From positions 1-64,000 of the forward strand of contig JAALKI010000007.1 of the NCBI GenBank assembly GCA_011088105.1: a stretch of DNA of 64,000 nt. The letters are read 5' to 3'. Below the pieces are notes generated by a model that was given only the letters and a program-made list of their open reading frames with translations, did no database searches and was not told the DNA's origin. The translations under genes were made by a program, and so were the position numbers. This stretch comes from Nitrospirota bacterium (lineage in GTDB: Bacteria > Nitrospirota > Nitrospiria > Nitrospirales > UBA8639). Every line of letters begins with the position of its first letter. The stretch's first letter is position 1. Of the stretch, positions 55,659 through 64,000 are shown piece after piece.

Positions 55659-56798
55659 TTAGGGGATTTTTTCTAAAAGATCATCCAAGTGTTTTGAAAA
55701 GTTTTCCACTTTAAACCTTGGGATGACAAACACCCAGTTCTGTAACTTGTTCATCAAGACCGAGGCCTCTTCTTCCACTTCTTCAGGGGATTTTGGCGGA
55801 ACCTTGGGAGGTTGATTCATCTCTGCCGTCTCAGTTTTTGCCGATTCATTTTCTTTTTTGTCTGACTCTTTCTGCTCCAGCTCAATTTCTTGACGCAACT
55901 CTGGCTTATACGCCGCGGATCCTCTGAGATAATGCTGGCCGTCTTGGGCTGTTGTCTTGATGGTCACTTGCAAGCCATCAAATGTTTCAAGGATGGCGGT
56001 GTTTTGAACTGTCGTTGACACGATATTTTCGCTTGCTGGGTGGATATCATCAAAGGACAAGTCTGCCAATGTGCTGGCAATATTATTGACATTAAATGGT
56101 GCGGCGATGGTGGCGCCTTCAGGGAGGTGAAGCACTTTGAAGTCTGTTGCTGATGGTGTGTCCTTCTCAATCGTGAGGGATGTCCCGTCAGCATGGAGGA
56201 TTCGAACGCGATGAATCCGTTTTTCATCAATATTGGTAATTGCTGTATCCAGCCATTTATCGGCCGATTGGATAATCTGTAATTTCCCTAACGCAAGCCA
56301 GGCTTGAGGGTCTTGTGGTTTCCGAATGTAGATTTCATCCTGGCGAGGGTTCCCTTTCGCCACGTGTTGCTTGCCAATGATAAGTTCAGCGAGTGATGTC
56401 TCTTCAGCCGTTTTGAGTTGAACAAAGGTTGAGGTTGAACCTTCTGCTTCGACGTCCAAAAGGTCGAGTCTTTCATAGAGTTCAGGGTTTTTGGTCTTTG
56501 GTTCATAGAGTCTGAGATCAGCCAATCCAAGCAATGCTTCACGGACTTTTCCCCTATCAGCGGCATATCCAAATTTTTCTTTGACGTTCCAGTGATTGCC
56601 GTCTCGTATGACAGTAATCGTGCCTGCTTGTGTGGCAATATGAATTGTCGCCACCGTATTAATCGCATCCAACAGTTTGGGAAACACCTGTGGTGTAGGT
56701 TGAGACAGTTCGATCTCTTGGCGATTGCTGAGCAGAACGATGGCGAGGACGAGGGTTGCTGTCACGGTGGCAAGGAGAAGAAGCGTAGTTTTTTTCAT
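55659..56798 (-). CDS. DUF4340 protein (set 2)
   Basis: The 379-residue protein has an N-terminal anchor (LLLLATVTATLVLAIVLLSN), a DUF4340 domain with NHWNVKEKFGYAADRGKVRE and EETSLAELIIGKQHVAKGNP, and an acidic/lysine-rich linker (residues ~315-345: ESDKKENESAKTETAEMNQ) before a short end. It overlaps the GldG-like gene by 4 bases and is the last gene of the Bat-ABC operon. The linker is absent from set 1's DUF4340. Confidence 0.85.
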   Translation of the reverse strand: MKKTTLLLLATVTATLVLAIVLLSNRQEIELSQPTPQVFPKLLDAINTVATIHIATQAGTITVIRDGNHWNVKEKFGYAADRGKVREALLGLADLRLYEPKTKNPELYERLDLLDVEAEGSTSTFVQLKTAEETSLAELIIGKQHVAKGNPRQDEIYIRKPQDPQAWLALGKLQIIQSADKWLDTAITNIDEKRIHRVRILHADGTSLTIEKDTPSATDFKVLHLPEGATIAAPFNVNNIASTLADLSFDDIHPASENIVSTTVQNTAILETFDGLQVTIKTTAQDGQHYLRGSAAYKPELRQEIELEQKESDKKENESAKTETAEMNQPPKVPPKSPEEVEEEASVLMNKLQNWVFVIPRFKVENFSKHLDDLLEKIP

Positions 56799-58723
56799 CG
56801 AGAAGGGTTCCTTCGTCTGATTCGATATGCACTGAAGGCCAAGCCGCTGCCTGTGATGATAAGGGGAACAAGGCCGATGTTCATAAACTTGATGATGCCC
56901 TCTAGGCTTTCAATGTCCTTCTGGAGTTCATGTTGGACGGCTCGTAGTTCTTTCCTCGTTTGGAGGAGATTCTCTCTGAAGAGCGCGATTTCTTCTTGTT
57001 GTTCTTGAGTCAAAATTAAGGCTCCACCTTCTGGGTCTTTTTGCTGTAACTCTTGTAGCTTTCGTTCTGTTGTTTTCACCCGTTCTTGTAAGCGTTGCTC
57101 TTTTTGGCGAAATCGTTGTTCGGCTTCTTGTTGAATGGCGCGGACGTGGGTAAAGGGTCTAGAAAAGCTTCCACGATTCCTCACGCTGATGAGATCATTG
57201 CTGCCAGTCAGGTTGTCCAATGCATTCGTCACAAAACTGCCGTTTCCTGCAGTGGGAAATCCGATGCGTTGCCCAAGAAATGATTGCACTTGAACCCAAA
57301 ACCGATCTTGCAGCAGATCTGTGTCCGCAACGACGATGACGTTGATCGGTTCATGTGACTCAGTTACATGAGTATTCGTGTTGAGGTTTTCGTCCTTGGA
57401 GACCAAGGCATTTGGGTCATCGTCTTTCTTGCTCGAGGGTTGTCCGTTCGGAAAGGCTGTTTTGACAGAACCGGTAAGGCGGGCAGCCATTGTGAACCGT
57501 TCGTCTTCAGGGTGATAGGACCTGAGTAAGCTATTGGCATCTGTGAGGAATTGGAGTCGGGCGACATCAATTTGCATGGCGGCTGTATCTGATTCGATCA
57601 ACGGAATCAATTCTGTGGTGCTCTCCTTGGTTTTTTGCAAGATGCCGGCAGTTGCCATTGTCAGGTTGGGTAATTGTCCTGTCACAATATCCTCTTGATT
57701 GAGGTGTGATGGTGGAAGATCAATCCAAACAGGATAATCGATAACCTGCATGCGAGATTGGTTGCGAAAGTTCACTTTTCGCGCTAATGGCAAATCCCCA
57801 ACAACCTTTCCTGACGTGAGCTCTACTCCCCATGCCGTAAAAAGTTTGGAAAGGTCTGAGTTCTTAGGGGCTTGCATAGCAGCCATGGGATTCATTGGAT
57901 TCGGTGTCCCTCGATCGCTTTCTGCATGAGGATCAACGAAGACCAAGGCTCGTCCTCCTTTCAACACAAATTGGTCAATGGCATATAAGGTTGGATCGCT
58001 GAAATGTTTGGGGTGGACAATCATCAAGACATCCACAGACTCAGGAATGTCTGTGATATCTGTTTGAAGCGTTTGTACCTCAAACAGCTGACGGATTTGA
58101 TCCATGATCATCACTGGTTGCCCTCCACCCCCCCCTGGCATCAATGGATTGGTCGGGCCTCCATCAAGAGGTAAAGAGCTGATGAGACCAACAGTTTTTT
58201 GTTTGGGATGCGCCAACTGATATACCAGCTTTGCAAGGTCGTATTCTAAAAATTCCTCGCGGTCTGGTTGGAAGAAAGGAATGGTTTCCTCTTTGTCAGT
58301 TGAACTACTACCTGCCAGGCCAAAGTAAAAAAGCGTATTGCCATTGGTCACCGGAACTCCTTGCAATCCGTACCCAACTGCTCGATCTTCTTCCTCTGAG
58401 AAAGGCTCAGGGTCGATCACGAATAACGTGAGATTGCCTCCCGCAGCCTGTTCAAACTCTTCCAGTAATTCTTCAACCCGCGTGGCATAGCTGTTAATGC
58501 CAGGTAGGCTCGTTGCCAGTTTCTTGGATAGGTACAGTCGGAGTGTGATGGGTTCGTCGAGTGTGCGCAAAATATTTCGTGTTCCATCGGACAAGGTAAA
58601 GAGACTGTGTTCAGTTAAGTCTAAGCGGGCCGATTTTAGCACCATGTTGCTCAAGACATTGACAGAAAAAAACAATGTAAGGGCCAGGACAATCCCGCTA
58701 CTCGTTAGCATTTTTTTATTCAT
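56795..58723 (-). CDS. GldG-like ABC auxiliary protein (set 2)
   Basis: The 642-residue protein begins with a membrane helix (GIVLALTLFFSVNVLSNMVL), a large extracytoplasmic ABC-auxiliary region (LDLTEHSLFTLSDGTRNILR; ALVFVDPHAESDRG) and a coiled coil (~residues 535-610: EAEQRFRQKEQRLQERVKTT). It ends with a helix (VPLIITGSGLAFSAYRIRRR). It is about 190 residues longer than its set 1 counterpart, mostly from the coiled coil and the extended middle. Confidence 0.87.
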   Translation of the reverse strand: MNKKMLTSSGIVLALTLFFSVNVLSNMVLKSARLDLTEHSLFTLSDGTRNILRTLDEPITLRLYLSKKLATSLPGINSYATRVEELLEEFEQAAGGNLTLFVIDPEPFSEEEDRAVGYGLQGVPVTNGNTLFYFGLAGSSSTDKEETIPFFQPDREEFLEYDLAKLVYQLAHPKQKTVGLISSLPLDGGPTNPLMPGGGGGQPVMIMDQIRQLFEVQTLQTDITDIPESVDVLMIVHPKHFSDPTLYAIDQFVLKGGRALVFVDPHAESDRGTPNPMNPMAAMQAPKNSDLSKLFTAWGVELTSGKVVGDLPLARKVNFRNQSRMQVIDYPVWIDLPPSHLNQEDIVTGQLPNLTMATAGILQKTKESTTELIPLIESDTAAMQIDVARLQFLTDANSLLRSYHPEDERFTMAARLTGSVKTAFPNGQPSSKKDDDPNALVSKDENLNTNTHVTESHEPINVIVVADTDLLQDRFWVQVQSFLGQRIGFPTAGNGSFVTNALDNLTGSNDLISVRNRGSFSRPFTHVRAIQQEAEQRFRQKEQRLQERVKTTERKLQELQQKDPEGGALILTQEQQEEIALFRENLLQTRKELRAVQHELQKDIESLEGIIKFMNIGLVPLIITGSGLAFSAYRIRRRNPSR

Positions 58724-58732
58724 GGTCTTTCC

Positions 58733-59473
58733 TTATTCAGCCTTTTTTAGACTCAACACAATTGTGGTGGCAAAGAGCCAGAATCCTATTAACGATACAA
58801 AATAGATTACATCTCGTAGGTCAACAACACCCTTACTGATCGACGAAAAATGTGTCAGAAAACTGAATGAACTAATGAGGCTGAGAAGAAAAGTTGGTGT
58901 CCAGCCGGCAAAGAAATCCAGGACCAATGGGAATCCGCTTAGGATGAACATGAGACACACCATCACACTGACCACAAAGGCAATCACTTGGTTTTTCGTG
59001 AGTGCTGAGATACAGGAGCCGATCGATAAAAACCCGCCCGCGAGCAAGAGGCTTCCCAGATATCCTGCGATGATCACGCCATTGTCTGGTTCGCCAAGGT
59101 AATTCACGGTGATCCAAATGGGAAACGTGAGCGCCAAGGTAATAGCCGTAAAACACCATGCGGCTAAAAACTTGCCAAGAACGGCTTCTCCCATTGTTAC
59201 GGGAAGTGTAAAAAGAATCTCGATGGTGCCACTTTTGCGTTCCTCCGACCATAGTCGCATCGCCAAGGCAGGAATCAAGACTAGGTACAGCCAGGGGTGA
59301 AAATTAAAAAATGGGAGCAGGTCGGCTTGATCTCGCAGAAAGAAGTCCCCAAGGTAAAAGGTAAATGCGCCGCTCAGTAGCAAGAAAATCACAATGAACA
59401 CAGCAGCAATGGGCGTCGCAAAGTACCCTGCAAGTTCTCGTTTGAAAATAATCCGTATTCGTCCCACGTTCAC
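58733..59473 (-). CDS. ABC-2 permease (set 2)
   Basis: A 246-residue six-helix permease opening IIFKRELAGYFATPIAAVFI, with ALAMRLWSEERKSGTIEILF matching the same place as MRLFAEERKLHTFEFLL in set 1, and CISALTKNQVIAFVVSVMVC. It follows the ATPase by 15 bases and precedes the GldG-like gene by 9. The substrate is unknown. Confidence 0.88.
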   Translation of the reverse strand: MNVGRIRIIFKRELAGYFATPIAAVFIVIFLLLSGAFTFYLGDFFLRDQADLLPFFNFHPWLYLVLIPALAMRLWSEERKSGTIEILFTLPVTMGEAVLGKFLAAWCFTAITLALTFPIWITVNYLGEPDNGVIIAGYLGSLLLAGGFLSIGSCISALTKNQVIAFVVSVMVCLMFILSGFPLVLDFFAGWTPTFLLSLISSFSFLTHFSSISKGVVDLRDVIYFVSLIGFWLFATTIVLSLKKAE

Positions 59474-59488
59474 ATCCTTCCTGATTGC

Positions 59489-60445
59489 TTAACTTAATGG
59501 TTGGGTCTCGACGGTTAATGAACGGAACACGTCATCTAGTTGTCCTTGCTCAATGGATAATTCCACCACCTCCCATTTGTGTTCCCGAGAGCATTGACTG
59601 ATATCGCCAAGTATAGATTGGCCTTTTATGGGGATGGCGAGAAAGCCCAGCGTGTCTTCTGTTCTCTCGAGATCTTCAATTGCGCGAATTCCTGGGAGTT
59701 GCTGTAAGGCCTCACGTATTCTGGATGCATGTCCAGTTTTAACTCGAAGTCTAACCGCATGGTGATGTGGTGATTGAGATTCTAATTCTGCAGGTGTGCC
59801 ATCGGTGATGATTTTCCCTTTGGCAATGATCATGGCTCGGGTGCAGACGGCATGGACTTCTTCCAGAATATGAGTCGATAAAATAATGGCTTTGTATGCA
59901 GCCATGGTTTGAATCAGCGATCGCACCTCATGCTTTTGATTCGGGTCTAGACCGTCAGTCGGTTCATCAAGGATGAGGACATCGGGGTCATGCAAAATAG
60001 CTTGCGCTAATCCCACGCGTCGTTTAAAGCCTTTTGAAAGAGTCTCAATGGGCTGGTTGAGCACATTTTCTAAATGTACGTGTGTGATAGTCTCCTCTAC
60101 GCGCCGTTTGATCTCTTCTCCCCGAAAGCCACGCATTTCTGCAATAAAGGCCAGAAAATCTGCAGGGGTCATATCAGGATATGCCGGGGCGCCTTCAGGT
60201 AAATAACCCAATTGTTGTTTGGCTTGAAGCGGCTGATCCTGAATATCAAACCCTTTCACGATTACCGTGCCGCTGGTTGGCGTCAGAAATCCTGTAATCA
60301 TTTTCATGGTCGTGGATTTTCCGGCGCCGTTCGGACCAAGAAAACCAAGAACTTCCCCTTTATTGACTGAAAATGAGATCCCATCAACTGCCGTAATGGG
60401 GCCAAACTCTTTTCGCAATTGTTGAATATGAACCATGTTTTCCAT
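59489..60445 (-). CDS. ABC transporter ATPase (set 2)
   Basis: The 318-residue ATPase has Walker A GPNGAGKS (residues ~37-44), signature LSKGFKRRVGLAQAIL and Walker B VLILDEPTDGLD, with a C-terminal extension like that of set 1. AAAGGTC lies just before the ATG. It follows BatD by about 44 bases, on the same strand, so the Bat genes and this ABC set form one operon. Confidence 0.9.
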   Translation of the reverse strand: MENMVHIQQLRKEFGPITAVDGISFSVNKGEVLGFLGPNGAGKSTTMKMITGFLTPTSGTVIVKGFDIQDQPLQAKQQLGYLPEGAPAYPDMTPADFLAFIAEMRGFRGEEIKRRVEETITHVHLENVLNQPIETLSKGFKRRVGLAQAILHDPDVLILDEPTDGLDPNQKHEVRSLIQTMAAYKAIILSTHILEEVHAVCTRAMIIAKGKIITDGTPAELESQSPHHHAVRLRVKTGHASRIREALQQLPGIRAIEDLERTEDTLGFLAIPIKGQSILGDISQCSREHKWEVVELSIEQGQLDDVFRSLTVETQPLS

Positions 60446-60489
60446 AATGACCTTTATTGAAAAAGTACCACGTCTCTGTCTTTATCTCA

Positions 60490-62325
60490 TCATATTGCTT
60501 TGCTATTTTCCAGTTCTAGATGTAATGAAGGTAATGGATTCGGGGATTTGCGAGATACTGCTGAATGACCTTTTTGAAGGACAGGAGCCATAATTTTCCA
60601 AAAGGATGCGCCATCCCAACAGGATTCCGAAGCAGTGTACAACATTCGGTCGAGTTCACGAAGCGCCGTTTGCGCTTGATGATCTAAAAACCTTCCAGCC
60701 AAATTTCCTAGACTGCGGGGAGGCTGCTGTTTCCATCGAATGGCTCCCCATCGTAGCAGCGCTTCTTTGGTTTGCTGACGAGACTGTTGAGTAGAAGCTG
60801 CTCGAATGGCCTTATACGCTTGGGCTAACGAGGATGATGTTTCCGAAGAGGGTATGGCCGCGTGGTGAGGGGGGCTCAGTCGAGTTCGCCACCAACCGAT
60901 GATGGTGATAACCCACGCAAGAAAGAACACCCCAGCGAGACTTGGCCATAGGCCTGGGACAGAGCCAGAATCAATGGGCGTTTGCGTTGCGTCGGATAGG
61001 GTTTCCTGCTGTGATTGTTCTGAAGTTGGCAAAGGCGTGAGCGCCCGTGAATCTTGGGGTAAACTGGATGAGTACTGCAAAGCCTGCCCACCCTGGGGCA
61101 AAATCGTGAAGGTTCGAGCCGGAAGAACCGCCGTTTTTTTTGCATCCTCATGAATATCCCACCAGGATACGCGAATTTCAGGGATCGTGAGTCGTCCTGC
61201 CTTCGTCGGCACCAAAGCAATTTTTTGTTCGCGAATGCCAAGGATGTTAGCGTTTTCAGCCAGCGTCTCTTTTTTGGGCTGATCTGGATACACATTAAGA
61301 GATTTGGAACTTTCCTGAAGAGAAATATCTGGTAAGTGTTCGCCCATCATGCCTTTAACTTTCATAGTGATCGTTCGTGTGAGGGGATCGCCAATATGGA
61401 TATTCGGATGGGCCTGAGCAATATCAATCGACCATGATTCGGATAAGCGCAATTCTTCAGACGGCAACCACGGTTGTCCATGCATGTGGGCAGGAATTGG
61501 TTTGACGGTGACAGTCAGCTCCTGACTGCGCGCGCGCGCTGGTTTAAGAGGGGTTGAAAAGGAGCGGAAAAATTCAGAGCCAAAGATATTCGAACCGTTT
61601 TGAAAAGACTGATTTCTAGAGGGTTGTTGATGTGCTGAGTCAATCACGGTTCCTGTGAAAATTGTAGGGGGAATGGTCAACGGGCCACTTTTTTCAGGAA
61701 TGATCAAAAATTTTCTTTCTGTCACATGGTAGGAACGCCCATACCGCATCGTCTCAAATGACACATCTTCACCTAATCGTTTGATGAGGGTATTCGGTAA
61801 TGGCGGATCAGTAATCTGCCCTTCTTGTAGGGGAATTGCATGAAAGAGTCGAACGGTGTACACCAATTGGCTTTGTACGTATGGGGCATTGGGGGTCAGA
61901 CTTGTCTCGAGAAAGATATCGCGTCCCTCTGGGATATTGTGTGGTTGCTCCGCTGCAAGGACGGTTAATTGAAGGGGGGTGCTTTGGGCTTGGCCAACAT
62001 GAAGAGAGGGGAGCGTTAGACCTCCGGTATGTTTCGGCATTAGCGTCGCTAGCCATTCCTTGCTGCTCGTGGTTTGCCCATTGATTATCTTGATGCTGTT
62101 ACTCTCCGTTGTCCCTAAGACCTCAAAATGGTCTTCCAAGACACCAAAGTCTGGGGAATCCCCACCGGTGTCTCCTTCTAAACGGATCAATAATTTCACG
62201 GTTTCATCTTGATGAATCGGATTCCTGTCGACTTGAACGGTGAGGTTTTGGGCGTTGACAGATGGCGAGAGCATCAGAAATCCCAGAAGCCACAGAGAAG
62301 ACAGGGTAAGGGATATTTTCACCAT
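60490..62325 (-). CDS. batD: BatD-type protein
   Basis: BatD is an aerotolerance-operon protein. The 611-residue product has a signal peptide (LSSLWLLGFLMLSPSVNAQN), several Ig-like beta domains (LTVQVDRNPIHQDETVKLLI; FLETSLTPNAPYVQSQLVYT), a membrane helix (WPSLAGVFFLAWVITIIGWW, ~residue 470) and a cytoplasmic helical tail. It overlaps the VWA-TPR gene by 7 bases. In other bacteria Bat proteins support stress or periplasmic homeostasis; the exact function is unknown. Confidence 0.85.
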   Translation of the reverse strand: MVKISLTLSSLWLLGFLMLSPSVNAQNLTVQVDRNPIHQDETVKLLIRLEGDTGGDSPDFGVLEDHFEVLGTTESNSIKIINGQTTSSKEWLATLMPKHTGGLTLPSLHVGQAQSTPLQLTVLAAEQPHNIPEGRDIFLETSLTPNAPYVQSQLVYTVRLFHAIPLQEGQITDPPLPNTLIKRLGEDVSFETMRYGRSYHVTERKFLIIPEKSGPLTIPPTIFTGTVIDSAHQQPSRNQSFQNGSNIFGSEFFRSFSTPLKPARARSQELTVTVKPIPAHMHGQPWLPSEELRLSESWSIDIAQAHPNIHIGDPLTRTITMKVKGMMGEHLPDISLQESSKSLNVYPDQPKKETLAENANILGIREQKIALVPTKAGRLTIPEIRVSWWDIHEDAKKTAVLPARTFTILPQGGQALQYSSSLPQDSRALTPLPTSEQSQQETLSDATQTPIDSGSVPGLWPSLAGVFFLAWVITIIGWWRTRLSPPHHAAIPSSETSSSLAQAYKAIRAASTQQSRQQTKEALLRWGAIRWKQQPPRSLGNLAGRFLDHQAQTALRELDRMLYTASESCWDGASFWKIMAPVLQKGHSAVSRKSPNPLPSLHLELENSKAI

Positions 62326-64000
62326 GCTTGTTCTCCAGGAGATTTCACGATTTCGTGGCGTTGCTTTCGTTTGAGATGTTCCAGATAAAACTTTCGGCGT
62401 AAGAGCCCTCCTGGATCATCAGGAACCCGACGGAGCCATTGTGCCAGAGCTTGTTGTCTTTCCTGATCGGGATGTTGATTCTCGGATTGATCTAGTGAGG
62501 GAGCGTCTGGAGGGTGATCTGAATCCGCATGATCGGTTGCTGAACTCGCCAATGCTTGGTCTTTTTCTTTATTGAATGTCTTAGGGGATGCATCGGTATG
62601 TGCTCGTTGGTTTGGCTCTTTTTTGTTGGCAAAATCTTCAAGCGACAGATCATCATTCATGACATCAGGCTGAGGCTGGGTGGCTTTATGCTGTTGAGTA
62701 GATGGTGTGTCTTGCGTGTGTGATGGTTCTTGGCTTTGCAAAGGAGCCGAATGGTTGTCAGTCGTAGCAGGCATGGCTTGAGATGTTTGGGATTCTTCTT
62801 GCAAAGGATTTGAAGTGGAATTGGAGTCTGGTGATTGCTCCTGGGGCTCGCTCTGTGAAGAGTTTGAGTCGGAATCGGACCCTGGTGATTGTTTCCTTTC
62901 TTCTTGATTTTGTGAGGAGTCCTGTTGACTAAGGAATTCTTTGATCAAATCATAATTAAACTGGGCGTCATCATGGTGCGGGTCTTTGGTCAAGGCAGTT
63001 TGATAGGCAGTTAAGGCCTCTTGGAGTCTACCAGACTGGGCCAGCACGTTTCCCAAGTTAAATTGTGCATCTGCAGAGTCTATCCCCTTGAAAGCTTCAG
63101 CCGCCTGTGCATACTCGCCAGCCTGATAATGCGCGATGCCTTTCCATGCTGGATCTTGAAAGGTCTGGGCAGCCTGAGCCGGGTCCTTTTCCTCAAGAAG
63201 TTGTGCTCCTCGTTGATCAGGGCGAAACCACAAGTCTTCCCAATTCAACGCGTAAGCGCCAGATGGGATCATCAAGAGGATAAGAACGGTTTCTAGCCAT
63301 CCGACTCTAAACGCGGGAGCCGCAAAAAGAAGAATGGCTAATACCACCCAAGGTCCTTCCTCTCTCCATCGTTCAGTCGTTCGTTCTTTCACCTCAATGG
63401 TTGGCGAGAGATTTCGAGGGGAGGTCTGGGACAGCAGTGTTTGGACATCATCATTGTCCATCGTCATTGACATGTAGGTGCCACCGCCAGCCTCTGCCAT
63501 GGCTTGCAGGGTATGAACGTTTCGCTTTGGGATGACAATAGACCCAGCGGCGTCTTTGAGAAACCCTCCTCCTTGGGTGGGGATAGGTGCTCCCTCTTCT
63601 GTCCCAATCCCGAGAATAGACACGGTTCTTCCTGTATTATGCAGTTTTGCTAACACTGTATAATCTGGGGTTGAGGGTGGGCCATCAGTAATGACCAGAA
63701 TCTGCCCGTTCTGAACCCTACTTTGATCGAATAAATGATTGGCTTCCTGGAGAGCCTGTTCCACATGGCTGCCTTGTTCCGGCATGAGTTGCGTCTCCAG
63801 AGAAGGAATCATCGCCGAAATGGTTTTATTGTCATCGGTTAACGGAGAGACGACGAAAGATTCTTTTGCAAAGACAATCAACCCTGTCAGGCCTTCCTGT
63901 CGATTGTCGAGAATATCGAGTGTTTTAAACTTGGCGCGCTCTAAACGTGACGGTTGAATATCTTGGGAGTCCATCGATTGGGACAAGTCAAGCACAATGA
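62319..64000 (-). CDS. VWA-TPR protein (BatB/BatC-like), 5' end beyond the window
   Basis: The frame is open to the window edge, so the N-terminus is missing. It has a VWA domain with MIDAS D-x-S-x-S (LDLSQSMDSQ) and LVITDGPPSTPDYTVLA, then two membrane helices (GPWVVLAILLFAAPAFRVG; VLILLMIPSGAYAL), a TPR region (AHYQAGEYAQAAEAFKGI; AQFNLGNVLAQSGRLQEAL) and a Gln/Ser/Pro-rich low-complexity tail. This is a BatB-BatC fusion plan. MoxR and DUF58 genes would be expected outside the window. Confidence 0.85.
   Translation of the reverse strand, partial: IVLDLSQSMDSQDIQPSRLERAKFKTLDILDNRQEGLTGLIVFAKESFVVSPLTDDNKTISAMIPSLETQLMPEQGSHVEQALQEANHLFDQSRVQNGQILVITDGPPSTPDYTVLAKLHNTGRTVSILGIGTEEGAPIPTQGGGFLKDAAGSIVIPKRNVHTLQAMAEAGGGTYMSMTMDNDDVQTLLSQTSPRNLSPTIEVKERTTERWREEGPWVVLAILLFAAPAFRVGWLETVLILLMIPSGAYALNWEDLWFRPDQRGAQLLEEKDPAQAAQTFQDPAWKGIAHYQAGEYAQAAEAFKGIDSADAQFNLGNVLAQSGRLQEALTAYQTALTKDPHHDDAQFNYDLIKEFLSQQDSSQNQEERKQSPGSDSDSNSSQSEPQEQSPDSNSTSNPLQEESQTSQAMPATTDNHSAPLQSQEPSHTQDTPSTQQHKATQPQPDVMNDDLSLEDFANKKEPNQRAHTDASPKTFNKEKDQALASSATDHADSDHPPDAPSLDQSENQHPDQERQQALAQWLRRVPDDPGGLLRRKFYLEHLKRKQRHEIVKSPGEQAW

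Overview
The window looks like chromosome from a Nitrospira-type nitrite oxidiser (phylum Nitrospirota), possibly one of the lower-GC marine-like lineages. This assignment is inference from gene content: a urea uptake plus urease cluster of the kind known from ureolytic Nitrospira, a copper nitrite reductase (NirK), a BatD/VWA-TPR operon and several proteins I cannot place in any family. Base composition is roughly balanced. I saw no rRNA gene, integrase, transposase gene or CRISPR array.

Layout. 1-3223: an AbiTii-domain protein (possible phage defence), a DUF6445-like oxygenase and a membrane-anchored HEAT-repeat protein. 3433-16465, all on the minus strand and read from high to low coordinates: porin, urtABCDE (urea ABC transporter), ureABC (urease), a metallo-beta-lactamase-fold protein of the diiron type, a small ORF, ureF, ureG and ureD. 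Urea would cross the outer membrane by the porin, be captured by UrtA, imported by UrtBCDE and split to ammonia and CO2 by UreABC, matured by UreD/F/G. No ureE is present. A terminator-like hairpin sits in the leader and strong hairpins lie between urtA and urtB and between ureG and ureD, which suggests differential expression inside the unit. 16941-19236: a lipoprotein, a Tat-exported sulfite-oxidase-like enzyme and a small coiled-coil protein.

19431-26216: a complete minus-strand tryptophan operon, trpE-G-D-C-F-B-A. 26217-27029 is a gene-poor stretch with one possible 41-residue membrane peptide and an inverted repeat that recurs near 54.5 kb. 27030-34242 (mostly plus): proA, a 597-residue orphan, an RlpA-like lipoprotein, a primary-type sigma factor (minus), an HxlR regulator and a ferredoxin-reductase-like flavoprotein. 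34672-39282 (minus): a GT81-like glycosyltransferase, a membrane protein with mechanosensitive-channel-type helices, a second glycosyltransferase and an OmpA/Pal lipoprotein. The two glycosyltransferases around a channel-like protein suggest compatible-solute (glycosylglycerate) synthesis and osmotic release.

39518-43987 (plus): a gliding-type ABC exporter set (ATPase, permease, GldG-like, DUF4340). It is followed by transketolase, a Crp/Fnr regulator and nirK with its own terminator. Then come a cupin, oligoendopeptidase F, a DUF481 outer-membrane protein, a CNNM/CorC-type protein and a 410-residue orphan. An initiator tRNA-fMet with a recognisable promoter and terminator lies near 54.8 kb. 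The window ends in a minus-strand operon (64000 down to 55659): a VWA-TPR protein cut by the window edge, BatD, and a second paralogous ABC ATPase-permease-GldG-DUF4340 set. The two ABC sets, about 12 kb apart, one tied to a Bat operon, are among the more interesting features.
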